Shown one piece after another: positions 1 through 7,443 of a stretch of DNA of 10,117 nucleotides. Source of the stretch: Firmicutes bacterium UBA1047 (GTDB lineage Bacteria > Bacillota > Clostridia > Tissierellales > Sedimentibacteraceae); assembly GCA_002316585.1 (NCBI GenBank), contig DCDU01000074.1, positions 20,660 through 30,776 of the forward strand. Direction: 5' to 3'. The number at the start of each line of letters is the position of its first letter. The first letter of the stretch is position 1. The notes below the pieces were generated by a model. The model was not told where the DNA came from. It saw nothing but the letters and a program-made list of their open reading frames with translations, and did not search any database. Both the position numbers and the translations under genes were made by a program.

Positions 1-7
1 TTATATC

Positions 8-48
8 AAAAAAAAGCACTTAAAGATATAGTTTTATACTTTAAGTGC
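8..48 (-). terminator. Rho-independent terminator, minus strand
   Basis: A perfect 10-bp inverted repeat (gcacttaaag at 16-25, ctttaagtgc at 39-48) encloses a 13-nt loop. On the minus strand it is followed directly by eight T residues (plus-strand A run, 8-15), the classic intrinsic terminator layout. It must end a minus-strand transcript coming from the right, yet no intact minus-strand gene lies between here and the MATE gene. The only candidate is the short open stretch at 61-162. Confidence 0.75.
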
Positions 49-60
49 ATCTAATATTAT

Positions 61-162
61 TTAAATTAAATACGTCTTGTTGTATGATTCCAAAAATATA
101 ATGGAATCCTTAATCATATCCGGAGTTACCGCATAGGGATAATGCCTCACATAGAAAGCTTG
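61..162 (-). pseudogene. Possible C-terminal remnant of a lost gene (33 codons)
   Basis: On the minus strand this stretch stays open for 33 codons between two stop codons (TGA at 165-163, TAA at 63-61). It reads QAFYVRHYPYAVTPDMIKD, then a short helix-like tail ending in KTYLI. The composition (aromatic, Pro, a likely C-terminal helix) looks like real protein, and a strong minus-strand terminator follows 12 nt after the stop. A GTG at 150-148 could start a 29-residue peptide, but I see no ribosome binding site for it, and the neighbouring ATG codons have none either. The best reading is the 3' end of a gene whose front was deleted, still attached to its terminator. I do not recognise the family. 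A tiny real peptide or chance openness are the alternatives. Confidence 0.35.
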
Positions 163-190
163 TCAACTATTTTTTTATTTTTATTTTTAG

Positions 191-219
191 TTTTAATATA
201 CAAGCATCTATAGTATAAT
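191..219 (+). promoter_or_regulatory. Candidate sigma-A promoter for the MATE gene
   Basis: A perfect -10 hexamer TATAAT lies at 214-219. A weak -35-like TTTTAA sits at 191-196 with a 17-bp spacer. Transcription would start near 226, about 14 nt before the ribosome binding site. The -10 is convincing and the -35 is poor, in a region so AT-rich that chance matches are common. Confidence 0.4.
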
Positions 220-239
220 ATCATTATTATTTACATGAT

Positions 240-245
240 AGGAGG
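240..245 (+). promoter_or_regulatory. Ribosome binding site fixing the TTG start of the MATE gene
   Basis: A perfect AGGAGG lies 6 nt before the TTG at 252-254. The next in-frame ATG is 26 codons later, inside the first membrane helix, so this site decides the start. Confidence 0.85.
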
Positions 246-251
246 ACTTAA

Positions 252-1586
252 TTGAACTACATAAATCCATTGGGAGAAGAAAAAATTTCAAGGCTTTTAC
301 TTAAATTTTCAGTACCTGCCATAGTGGGTATGATGGTAAATGCATTGTACAATGTTGTTGACAGAATATTCATAGGAAACAGTCCTGAATTAGGGACTAA
401 CGGAATAGCAGGAATAACCATCGGTTTCCCCATTATGATAATATATTTGGCAATCGGAGTTTTGTTCGGTGTGGGAGGCGCCACTAACTTCTCCATGAAT
501 TTAGGGGAAAAAAACTATGAAGGAGCGGAAAACACTCTTGGCAATACACTGATAATGCTTATTTCAGCCGGGGTGTTATTAATGGTTTCAGTTAAAATAA
601 ATTTAAAAGCCATTCTCCCTTTCTTCGGAGCAAGTGAAGAAATTCTCCCATATTCATTGGAATATATGAATATCATTACTATGGGAGCACCGTTTCATAT
701 TGTTAGCATAGGTATGAACCATTTTATTCGCGCCGACGGAAATCCTAAGTTAGCCATGTACACAATGTTTTTAGGAGCAGGAACCAATATTATTTTAGAC
801 CCGATATTTATTTATGGCTTAAAAATGGGTATGGCGGGGGCTGCATTAGCAACAATTATTTCACAGTTCTTTTCATTTTTATGGGTGGTTTCATATTTTA
901 TCGGTAAACAAAGCAGAAATAAGTTAAAACTAAAATACATGAAACTCAAACTTAGTTTGGTAAAGAGAATTACCGCATTGGGGCTTCCGGGATTCTTGCT
1001 GCAGTTGGCATCAAGTCTTTTAAATGCAACATTGAACAAAAACTTATTCGTTTATGGCGGAGATATAGCCGTTTCAGGGATGGGAGTAATCAACAGCATT
1101 CAAACATTGCTAATTATGCCTATCATTGGTTTAAATCAAGGCGTTCAGCCTATCATAAGCTTTAATTACGGTGCCCGAAAAAATGACAGAGTTAAGGAAG
1201 CTGTTAAATTAGCCATAAAGATTGCAACCATTGTTGTAACCTCCGGATTTATTATTACCAGATTGTTCCCTGTACAATTAATATCATTGTTTAACAGAGA
1301 TCCGGAATTAATCAGTTTCGGACGCTCGGCAATATTTGCCTGGTTTTTATGTTTTCCTGTTGTAGGCTTTCAAATCGTTTCCGCTAACTTTTTTCAAGCA
1401 ATCGGCAGACCGAAATCATCTATGTTCTTAACACTTACAAGGCAATTAATTCTTTTAATCCCCGCAATTATAGTATTCCCTAAATTATGGGGCTTGAAAG
1501 GACTTCTGTATGCCGCACCGTTAGCCGATTTTTTATCATTTTTATTAACAGCCGTTTTCTTTTATTCAGGCATTAAAAAATTATAG
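252..1586 (+). CDS. MATE family efflux transporter (MepA-like)
   Basis: This is a cytoplasmic-membrane antiporter of the multidrug and toxic compound extrusion family, expected to export cationic drugs or metabolites using a Na+ or H+ gradient. The 444 residues match the usual family length (about 440-460) and form two MatE halves with about 12 hydrophobic helices. Family signatures are visible: LYNVVDRIFIG near 32-42, IRADGNPKLAM near 159-169, LDPIFIYGLKMGMAGAALATIISQ beginning near 182, and in the second half GLNQGVQPIISFNYGARK near 293-310. Translation starts at TTG, supported by AGGAGG 6 nt upstream. The DUF2812 gene follows after 55 nt with no terminator between, so the two are probably co-transcribed. 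The family call is secure. The substrate cannot be read from sequence, and the MepA-like grouping rests on the N-terminal pattern. Confidence 0.93.
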   Translation: MNYINPLGEEKISRLLLKFSVPAIVGMMVNALYNVVDRIFIGNSPELGTNGIAGITIGFPIMIIYLAIGVLFGVGGATNFSMNLGEKNYEGAENTLGNTLIMLISAGVLLMVSVKINLKAILPFFGASEEILPYSLEYMNIITMGAPFHIVSIGMNHFIRADGNPKLAMYTMFLGAGTNIILDPIFIYGLKMGMAGAALATIISQFFSFLWVVSYFIGKQSRNKLKLKYMKLKLSLVKRITALGLPGFLLQLASSLLNATLNKNLFVYGGDIAVSGMGVINSIQTLLIMPIIGLNQGVQPIISFNYGARKNDRVKEAVKLAIKIATIVVTSGFIITRLFPVQLISLFNRDPELISFGRSAIFAWFLCFPVVGFQIVSANFFQAIGRPKSSMFLTLTRQLILLIPAIIVFPKLWGLKGLLYAAPLADFLSFLLTAVFFYSGIKKL

Positions 1587-1641
1587 TGTACGCTTATAAT
1601 TTTAATACTCCCGCTTAAAAAAAGTAATATGGAGGTGGAAA

Positions 1642-2790
1642 ATGAGTAAATTTGTTAATAGATTTTTATTAAGCGATTTATGGGAATTCGGAAAGAACGA
1701 AAGCTGGTTTTCTCATATGGCCGCAAAAGGTCTGCATTTACAAAATGTCGGAAACTGGCTGGTTACATTTGAAAAAGGCGAGCCTAAAAACACAAGGTAC
1801 AGAATTGAAATCTTGGAAGAAAGCCCCTCACAGGAGCAGCTTGATGTATATAGGGACTGCGGCTGGCAATTGGCTGCAAATAAGCAAATTTTTTATATTT
1901 TTTCTTCTCCGGAAGAATTAAATTCCGCAGAACTTCACACAGACACCCTGAAGCAGAGTGCTGCATTTAAAATGCTTGATAAGCAGATTAAAAAAAGTAC
2001 GGCTGTAATAGCTGTTGCCGTTATTTTTGCATTAGCTTTATTATTCATTCACTTATTCTTTGACAGTGAGCCATACTTGAATTTAATAAAGCGAAACTCT
2101 TTTACCATAATAACAATTGGAATTGCTTATATTTATATATTATTTACATTGATAAAGGGATATTTTCAGGTTAAAAAAATAAAAAACTCCCTGTCTATGG
2201 GCATCCCCATAAACCATAACCGTAATTGGAAACTTAGTTACTTCTTATCTTCATTGGAATATAGCATACTGATTCTGTGGATTTGCTTTGCTGTAGCCTC
2301 ACCTATTTATACATTAATAAAAAGAGATTTCTATACATCTCCGGAAGCTATCGAAAACCTTCCAGTCATCCGAATAAATGATATTGAAAGCAGTGCAATA
2401 TATGATTATTGGCATGACCTTCAGTACAATTGGAGTCTCTTATCTCCTGTGCAATATCGCTTATACGAAGGCGGCTATGTGGAAGGTGAGATGCAGGAGG
2501 ATTTCAGCGGTGCATTTTCACCGGCAAGTGTCAATATAGTATATTATGAATTAACCTTTAAAGGCATGACCGAAGGAGTTATAAGGGATTTAATTCATCG
2601 TTATCACCGTGATTATTCGGTTGTTCCAGTTAAAATTTATAATAATAAATTTGACAATTTGTATGTTGTTGATAATGAAGAAAAGTCAGTGTATGCAAGT
2701 TTTGACGACAAAGTTATTTATATAAAATACCATGGCAATGAAGATATTGAAAAAAATATTTCATTGATTGAAAAGAAATTTGGATTGTAG
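1642..2790 (+). CDS. DUF2812 domain-containing membrane protein
   Basis: The N-terminal 110 or so residues are a DUF2812 domain. Its typical features are ESWFSHMAAKGLHL near 20-33, FEKGEPKNTRYRIEI near 43-57, RDCGWQL near 71-77, the IFYIF...SP stretch near 83-90 and ELHTD near 97-101. Three hydrophobic segments follow, near 120-140, 153-175 and 207-227. After them comes a polar C-terminal region of about 150 residues that I do not recognise and that may lie outside the cell. GGAGG at 1631-1635, 6 nt before the ATG, supports the start. DUF2812 proteins have no established biochemical role. They are commonly found beside PadR-type regulators or transporters; here the partner is the upstream MATE gene and no PadR gene is in the window. 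A shared hairpin terminator follows the stop. Confidence 0.85.
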   Translation: MSKFVNRFLLSDLWEFGKNESWFSHMAAKGLHLQNVGNWLVTFEKGEPKNTRYRIEILEESPSQEQLDVYRDCGWQLAANKQIFYIFSSPEELNSAELHTDTLKQSAAFKMLDKQIKKSTAVIAVAVIFALALLFIHLFFDSEPYLNLIKRNSFTIITIGIAYIYILFTLIKGYFQVKKIKNSLSMGIPINHNRNWKLSYFLSSLEYSILILWICFAVASPIYTLIKRDFYTSPEAIENLPVIRINDIESSAIYDYWHDLQYNWSLLSPVQYRLYEGGYVEGEMQEDFSGAFSPASVNIVYYELTFKGMTEGVIRDLIHRYHRDYSVVPVKIYNNKFDNLYVVDNEEKSVYASFDDKVIYIKYHGNEDIEKNISLIEKKFGL

Positions 2791-2847
2791 GATAAAAAGC
2801 AGAAACCGGCGCACTTCTGCGCCATTTTCTGCTTAAGTTCTTTTATC
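2791..2847. terminator. Long hairpin, probable bidirectional terminator
   Basis: A strong hairpin lies between converging units. The outer stem is 9 bp (aagcagaaa at 2797-2805 with tttctgctt at 2826-2834). A 2x2 internal loop follows, then a 6-bp GC-rich inner stem (ggcgca at 2808-2813, tgcgcc at 2818-2823) closed by a CTTC tetraloop. An outermost gataaaa/ttttatc pair (2791-2797, 2841-2847) flanks it and overlaps the outer stem by one base. On the minus strand five T residues follow directly, which suits ending iorAB. On the plus strand the T-rich tail is offset by a few bases, so ending the DUF2812 transcript is plausible but less ideal. Confidence 0.7.
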
Positions 2848-2940
2848 AATCCATACACTGTGCTCACCCTGCTGCAGCCCTTAAGCATATCACCTTTCCA
2901 CTGATGAAATGACTTATAGCTGAACGGTTTTGATTGATAT
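2835..2940. other. Intergenic segment with coding-like frame; possible repeat or gene remnant
   Basis: This is about 100 bp between the hairpin and the iorB stop. On the minus strand one frame, offset from iorB, is open from the iorB stop through the hairpin and into the antisense of the DUF2812 gene. It includes SYKSFHQWKGDMLKGCSRV, and an ATG at 2888-2886 is preceded by AAAGGTGAT. It is richer in GC than ordinary intergenic DNA here. The openness across a terminator and an antisense gene argues against an intact gene. A gene remnant or a dispersed intergenic repeat that includes the hairpin would fit better. I do not recognise it with certainty. Confidence 0.3.
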
Positions 2941-3510
2941 TTACACTAAATTCATGCCCGCTTCAAGCGCTTTTAAGTTTATTTCAACAAGCTTTTCTTT
3001 AATATTTTCTCTTAAAATTTTATCCCAATTAATTTCTTCAAGACCCATAGCCTTTATAATCGCACCTAATAAAATGATGTTCATTACCTTGGGATTACCT
3101 AATTTTTCAGCTTCGTCCGAAGCACTTATAACCATGGTTTTTGCATATCCTTCAAGAATTTCTGCTGCATTTTTCGGATAGTCCGCTTTACCTGAAAGTA
3201 TAGGCATTGACCCTATTTCAAGATCATTTACCACAACCTTTCCATCAGGCTTCAAATAATTCAGCCATCTTAATGCTTCCATTTTTTCAAATGATATCAA
3301 TATATCAGCACCGCCAAGTTCAATAACGGGTGATTCAACTTTTTCTCCATATCTTACCTGAGATGAAACCGAGCCTCCTCTTTGGCTCATACCGTGAATT
3401 TCACTCATTTTTACATCATAGCCCGCTTCCATAAGTCCTGTTGTCAAAAGCTTGCTGGCTAAAATTGTGCCTTGTCCGCCTACTCCTACTAATAAAATAC
3501 TCTTTGCCAT
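2941..3510 (-). CDS. iorB: Indolepyruvate:ferredoxin oxidoreductase, beta subunit
   Basis: This is the small subunit of the IorAB enzyme. With IorA it oxidatively decarboxylates indolepyruvate and other aryl-pyruvates to the aryl-acetyl-CoA, reducing ferredoxin, in the cytoplasm. The 189 residues match the usual length and belong to the gamma-domain family of pyruvate/ketoisovalerate oxidoreductases. Visible marks are the N-terminal GVGGQG loop (9-14) and the conserved HGMSQRGGSVSSQVR block (39-53). The ATG directly abuts the TAA stop of iorA with no gap, and its AGGTGG ribosome binding site (3519-3524, 8-nt spacing) lies inside the iorA end, so translation is probably coupled. The hairpin about 100 nt downstream ends the operon. 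Confidence 0.95.
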   Translation of the reverse strand: MAKSILLVGVGGQGTILASKLLTTGLMEAGYDVKMSEIHGMSQRGGSVSSQVRYGEKVESPVIELGGADILISFEKMEALRWLNYLKPDGKVVVNDLEIGSMPILSGKADYPKNAAEILEGYAKTMVISASDEAEKLGNPKVMNIILLGAIIKAMGLEEINWDKILRENIKEKLVEINLKALEAGMNLV

Positions 3511-5295
3511 TTATCTTTCCACCTTTCCTATTGCTTTAACAGGACATACCTGTGAACATACCGTACAGCCCACGCATGAATTGTAATCAATTATTGATTT
3601 TTTGATTTCCTTGTTGTAGGAAATTGCAGGGCATCCTGTCTTGGTGCATGCCTTGCAGCCTATACACTTGTCTTTGTCAACAGCAAATTTATCAGTAAAT
3701 GCATCTTTGAATTCTGCCTTGTCCTCAGGTGAGAATTTCTTTAATGCACATGGCCATCTTGTTATGATAACTGAAGGTTCATCTAAGCTTAATGCCCAAT
3801 CAAGCGCATTTTTGACAGCTGTTAAATCATTCGGGTTAATTACAGCCACATTTTTAAAGCCCAAAGCTCTTACAATTGTTTCAATACTTAATTCTTCAGT
3901 CTTTGCTCCCTGCAATGTATAACCTGAACCCGGGTTTTCCTGATGTCCCGTCATACCTGTTATTCGGTTGTCCAATATAACATTAACAGTGTTTGACCTG
4001 TTGTATGCAACATTTATCAGTGAGTTTATTCCCGTATGGAAGAATGTTGAATCACCTAATACCGATACAACTCGCATTTTATTATCGTCAACCGTGTCAA
4101 ATATTTTTTGTGCGCCATGACCAACGCTTATGCTTGCGCCCATGCATATATTCTGGTCCATTGCATTGTACGGCTCGGCAAATGCCAATGAGTAGCATCC
4201 GATATCCCCTGAAACCATAACATTCTTTCTCTTGCCAAGCTGGTGGAAAAGTCCTCTGTGAGGACAGCCTGCGCACAACACCGGCGGTCTCGGAACAACC
4301 TCTTTTTCATCATAATTTAAAGTCGGCAATGTTTCGCCAAATACTGACTTTCTGATTACTTCCGGAAGCATCTCTCCGTATGAAGGGAATACATCCTTAC
4401 CCAAACAATTAAATCCTAACATTTTTACTTGTTCCTCAATGTATGGATCATTTTCTTCTATTACATAAACTTTATCAACCTTAGAGCAGAATTCCTTTAT
4501 TTTTTCTGTGGGAAGCGGCTGAGAGAATCCTATTTTTAAATAAGATACCGTATCGCCGAATACTTCCTTTGCATAGCTGAAGCATATCCCCGAAGCAATT
4601 ACTCCAACCCTTGTATTGTTCCACTCAATGAAATTTAATTCAGTTGTATTTGAAAATTCAAGCAATTTCTTTTGTCTTTCTTCAACCTTAACTCTTAATT
4701 TTCTTGCAACGGCAGGAACAACTACGAATTTGCCGATTTCTTTTTTGTAAGGTATAATTTCTCTTTCTTCTCTGTCATTACATTCAACGATACCTTTTGA
4801 ATGGCATACTCTTGTAGTCATACGAAGAAGTACCGGCGCATCAAACTTTTCGCTGATATCGAATGCTATTTTTGTAAACTCCTTTGCTTCCCGGCTGTCG
4901 GAAGGTTCTAACATAGGAATTTTTGCAGCTTTTGCATAGTTACGGTTATCTTGTTCATTTTGAGATGAATGTTGTCCCGGCTCGTCTGCCGATACCAGTA
5001 CCAATCCTCCGTATACTCCCGTATATGCAAATGTGAACAATGGGTCTGCAGCAACATTGACACCAACATGTTTCATTGCAGCCAATGCTCTTGCACCTGC
5101 CATTGAAGCTCCGATTGCCGTTTCTAAAGCTACCTTTTCATTGCTCGCCCATTCTGCTATTATATTATCCTTGTATAAAGCAGTGTTCTCTAAAATTTCC
5201 GTACTTGGCGTTCCGGGATATGCAGAGGCATATCTTACACCTGCCTCATAGGCTCCCCTGGCAATAGCTTCATTGCCTGTCATCAATTTTTTCAT
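3511..5295 (-). CDS. iorA: Indolepyruvate:ferredoxin oxidoreductase, alpha subunit (TPP and 2x[4Fe-4S])
   Basis: This is the catalytic subunit, carrying thiamine diphosphate and two iron-sulfur clusters. It takes the aryl-pyruvate made by transamination of Trp, Phe or Tyr and, with CoA, yields aryl-acetyl-CoA, CO2 and reduced ferredoxin. The 594 residues follow the family order: pyrimidine-binding half with YPGTPSTEI (26-34), CAGCPHRG (341-348), the TPP/Mg site from GDS (414-416) to N443 with GMTGHQENPGSG after it, and a C-terminal ferredoxin domain. That domain has Cys 544, 547, 550, 555 and 574, 577, 580, 584, enough for two [4Fe-4S] clusters; the first set has the C-x4-C spacing expected in IorA. 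AGGAGG at 5301-5306 lies 5 nt before the ATG. A sigma-54 promoter about 80 nt upstream and an adjacent activator gene indicate induced expression. No phenylacetate-CoA ligase, a frequent neighbour, is in the window. Confidence 0.96.
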   Translation of the reverse strand: MKKLMTGNEAIARGAYEAGVRYASAYPGTPSTEILENTALYKDNIIAEWASNEKVALETAIGASMAGARALAAMKHVGVNVAADPLFTFAYTGVYGGLVLVSADEPGQHSSQNEQDNRNYAKAAKIPMLEPSDSREAKEFTKIAFDISEKFDAPVLLRMTTRVCHSKGIVECNDREEREIIPYKKEIGKFVVVPAVARKLRVKVEERQKKLLEFSNTTELNFIEWNNTRVGVIASGICFSYAKEVFGDTVSYLKIGFSQPLPTEKIKEFCSKVDKVYVIEENDPYIEEQVKMLGFNCLGKDVFPSYGEMLPEVIRKSVFGETLPTLNYDEKEVVPRPPVLCAGCPHRGLFHQLGKRKNVMVSGDIGCYSLAFAEPYNAMDQNICMGASISVGHGAQKIFDTVDDNKMRVVSVLGDSTFFHTGINSLINVAYNRSNTVNVILDNRITGMTGHQENPGSGYTLQGAKTEELSIETIVRALGFKNVAVINPNDLTAVKNALDWALSLDEPSVIITRWPCALKKFSPEDKAEFKDAFTDKFAVDKDKCIGCKACTKTGCPAISYNKEIKKSIIDYNSCVGCTVCSQVCPVKAIGKVER

Positions 5296-5384
5296 GTTTT
5301 CCTCCTAATTAATATGACTGTCTTTATAATCAGTACACCGATTTTTTAGCATTCCTTTTTAACATAATATACATATTAAATTGA

Positions 5385-5400
5385 AGCAATTACCATGCCA
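5385..5400 (-). promoter_or_regulatory. Sigma-54 (-24/-12) promoter of iorAB
   Basis: On the minus strand the sequence is TGGCAT-N5-TTGCT (TGGCAT at 5400-5395, TTGCT at 5389-5385). It is preceded by T and followed by TCAA, close to the consensus YTGGCACG-N4-TTGCW. The invariant GG and GC are present with correct spacing. Transcription would start near 5374, giving a leader of about 79 nt before iorA. The sigma-54 activator encoded just upstream is the obvious partner. Confidence 0.85.
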
Positions 5401-5422
5401 ACATTTTACATATGTTCTTTTA

Positions 5423-5441
5423 TTATCAAGTATATTGATAA
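5423..5441. promoter_or_regulatory. Candidate activator-binding dyad upstream of the iorAB promoter
   Basis: A 19-bp inverted repeat, TTATCAA-N5-TTGATAA, is centred near 5432, about 58 nt upstream of the predicted iorAB start. Its size and symmetry suit a dimeric Fis-type HTH protein. It is somewhat closer to the promoter than most sigma-54 enhancers. A second small dyad, aacat-N7-atgtt (5400-5416), borders the -24 element. The assignment to the adjacent activator is inferred from position only. Confidence 0.4.
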
Positions 5442-5447
5442 ATACAC

Positions 5448-5492
5448 ATTATAAAACCGTGATGAACTTTTTTTGTATCACGGTTTTATAAT
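5448..5492 (-). terminator. Terminator of the activator gene (possibly also an activator site)
   Basis: A perfect 16-bp inverted repeat (5448-5463 with 5477-5492) has a 13-nt loop and lies 34 nt after the activator stop codon. On the minus strand the 3' arm ends in GGTTTTATAAT, with the U tract built into the A-rich/U-rich stem base, as in many intrinsic terminators. It would separate the activator transcript from iorAB. Its centre also sits about 96 nt upstream of the predicted iorAB start, the usual distance for a sigma-54 enhancer, so a second role as a binding site cannot be excluded. Confidence 0.65.
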
Positions 5493-5525
5493 TTTATGTT
5501 TAATTTTTTAGACAATGTTTTGTTT

Positions 5526-7436
5526 TTAAGACATATCTCCTTTGTTTATTTTGTTCCACAAGGTGGATCTGCTGATGCCTAAAACTTTGGCAATATCGTT
5601 TTTACTCATCCCTTGTTTTTCAAGCATATCAATAACCTTAAGCTCCACAAAATTATTAATTTCTTTCAAATCCAAAGAAAAATCAACAGATTCGCTTTCG
5701 TTTGCACGATTTTCTTCGCACCGGTCATTTAAATTCCAGGTATCCTTTTCTCCTTCTTCAATGCCTAATTCCCCAAGCAGAACATATCTTTCCGCTACAT
5801 TTTTTACTTCTCTTACATTCCCCGGCCAAGAATAATTTAGAAGCTGCTCTTTTAAACTGTCGTTTATTTCTGGTATATTTCCCTCTTCTTTGAAAACGGA
5901 TAAAAAATACCTGAACAAAAGAATAATATCATCTTTTCTATTTCTAAGGGGCGGAATATTCAAAGATAATACGCTTAATCTATAAAATAAGTCACTTCTG
6001 AAACTTCCTTCAAGTATTTTATCTTTTAAATTTTCATTTGCTGCCGCTAAAATCCTTACATCCAAGGGTATAACATAATCAGAGCCTATGCGCATTATCT
6101 CTTTTTCTTCCAAAACCCGCAAAAGTTTTGTCTGAAGGTTAATGGAGATTGAATTTATTTCGTCCAAAAGTATGGTTCCGCCGTGTGCAAGTTCAAACAA
6201 TCCCGGTTTACCTCCTTTTCTTGCCCCTGTAAAAGCTCCTTCCTCATACCCGAATAACTCGCTTTCAAGGAGGCTTTCTGTCAATGCGGCACAGTTAACC
6301 GCCACGAAAGGGGCATCTTTTCTTTTGCTGATATTATGTATACTTTGAGAAATTAATTCTTTTCCCGTGCCGCTTTCTCCGTATATAATTGCGTTACTGT
6401 CCGAATGTCCAATCTTATTTGCTTTTTCCAATACATTTTTCATTTGGTGGTTATTTGTCAAAAAATCACCAAAATTGTGTCTGGCGGTAAGTCCCTTCTT
6501 GTTCAGTTCAAACCTTATCTTTTTCTCAAGCCCCTGAAGTTGAGTGATATCCTGGAAGGTGCACAAAACACCTTCAATTTGACCATCAACACCTATGGGG
6601 CTGATATTTGCCGTTGCCACAACATCTCTTATATGGACTATTTCATCAGTTATTCCTTTGTTTTTTGTCAAGGCATCGCATATGAAGCTTAATTCGGGAA
6701 AACTTTTCTTCAGATTAGTATAAATTATACTTCTTTTTTTCTTTTTAAAAAGTTCCTCCGCCCTTTCATTAAAGAAAATAATATTGCCTATTTTATCAAT
6801 AGTTACAACAGCATCGTGAACATGATCCAATACATTTGTTAACAGGCTGTTATTGAATTTATGCTCGTAAATATTGTCAACTATCTGCCATGCTCTTGAT
6901 ACTATATCTCGAACGGTTTCTTCCCTGGAAATAATATTCACATAATCCATATTAAAGCTTTCGGCAAAACTGCACGGGAATCCTCCGCCTATTATAACTA
7001 TTTCATTATAAACGTCCTTGTATTTTGAAACAACGCCTTCTATTTCTTCGGCACTATAATACTTTTCCATTATTATTTCCGAACGAATAAGGTTTTTCCA
7101 TTCGGAATAGTCAAATTCATCATAATTCGATAAAACAAGGATTAGCTTTTTATTATACTTTTCCGCAACCATTATTGCGTATAGAACATCCTGAGTATAT
7201 ATTTTTAAGTTTATGACAGGAACACTAACCTTGCCCAATGTATAATGGTAACCGCCGCTTCTGGCAATTATTGCCTTAGCTCCTTTTCTTTCAAGCTCTG
7301 CTCCCTGCTCGCCAATCCTTTCCGGATCAAGTATATCCATAATAATATTTCCGTTTTTTATATCCTCGGCATAAAAACGCTCAATAGTTTCCTTAAGCTC
7401 CTTACTGTTAGCAATAATACCAATTTTCCTGTCCAA
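5526..7436 (-). CDS. Sigma-54-dependent activator (PrpR_N, PAS, AAA+, Fis-type HTH)
   Basis: This is a cytoplasmic enhancer-binding protein that would remodel sigma-54 RNA polymerase by ATP hydrolysis. Numbering from the TTG at 7436 (636 aa), residues about 1-190 resemble the PrpR_N sensor domain, with the SGGYHYTLGKVSVPVINLK stretch near 60-78 and DVLYAI after it. A PAS domain spans about 198-303. The AAA+ domain has Walker A GESGTGKE (353-360), the sigma-54-contacting GAFTGA loop (400-405), Walker B GGTILLDE (419-426), the FRSDLFYRL arginine-finger region near 479-487 and the WPGNVRE motif near 537-543. A Fis-type HTH closes the protein (NDIAKVLGISRSTLWNKIN). All parts needed for activation are intact. 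Its position directly upstream of the sigma-54 promoter of iorAB makes that operon the likely target. The ligand is unknown; an aryl-pyruvate, aryl-acetate or an acyl-CoA is a guess from context. Confidence 0.92.
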   Translation of the reverse strand: MDRKIGIIANSKELKETIERFYAEDIKNGNIIMDILDPERIGEQGAELERKGAKAIIARSGGYHYTLGKVSVPVINLKIYTQDVLYAIMVAEKYNKKLILVLSNYDEFDYSEWKNLIRSEIIMEKYYSAEEIEGVVSKYKDVYNEIVIIGGGFPCSFAESFNMDYVNIISREETVRDIVSRAWQIVDNIYEHKFNNSLLTNVLDHVHDAVVTIDKIGNIIFFNERAEELFKKKKRSIIYTNLKKSFPELSFICDALTKNKGITDEIVHIRDVVATANISPIGVDGQIEGVLCTFQDITQLQGLEKKIRFELNKKGLTARHNFGDFLTNNHQMKNVLEKANKIGHSDSNAIIYGESGTGKELISQSIHNISKRKDAPFVAVNCAALTESLLESELFGYEEGAFTGARKGGKPGLFELAHGGTILLDEINSISINLQTKLLRVLEEKEIMRIGSDYVIPLDVRILAAANENLKDKILEGSFRSDLFYRLSVLSLNIPPLRNRKDDIILLFRYFLSVFKEEGNIPEINDSLKEQLLNYSWPGNVREVKNVAERYVLLGELGIEEGEKDTWNLNDRCEENRANESESVDFSLDLKEINNFVELKVIDMLEKQGMSKNDIAKVLGISRSTLWNKINKGDMS

Positions 7437-7443
7437 CAAAATA

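Noticed and set aside
161..166. Minus-strand TTGACA as a -35 box driving the 61-162 stretch
   Set aside because: No good -10 follows at proper spacing (only CATTAT/ATTATC-like sequence inside the open stretch), and a start there would lie within the remnant.
3641..5267. Plus-strand open frames of 60-95 codons opposite iorA
   Set aside because: They are antisense shadows of a strongly conserved gene, with no ribosome binding sites and no recognisable product.
5301..5374. Riboswitch or T-box in the iorA leader
   Set aside because: The leader is about 79 nt and AT-rich, with only 4-6 bp stems and no T-box motif or terminator hairpin.
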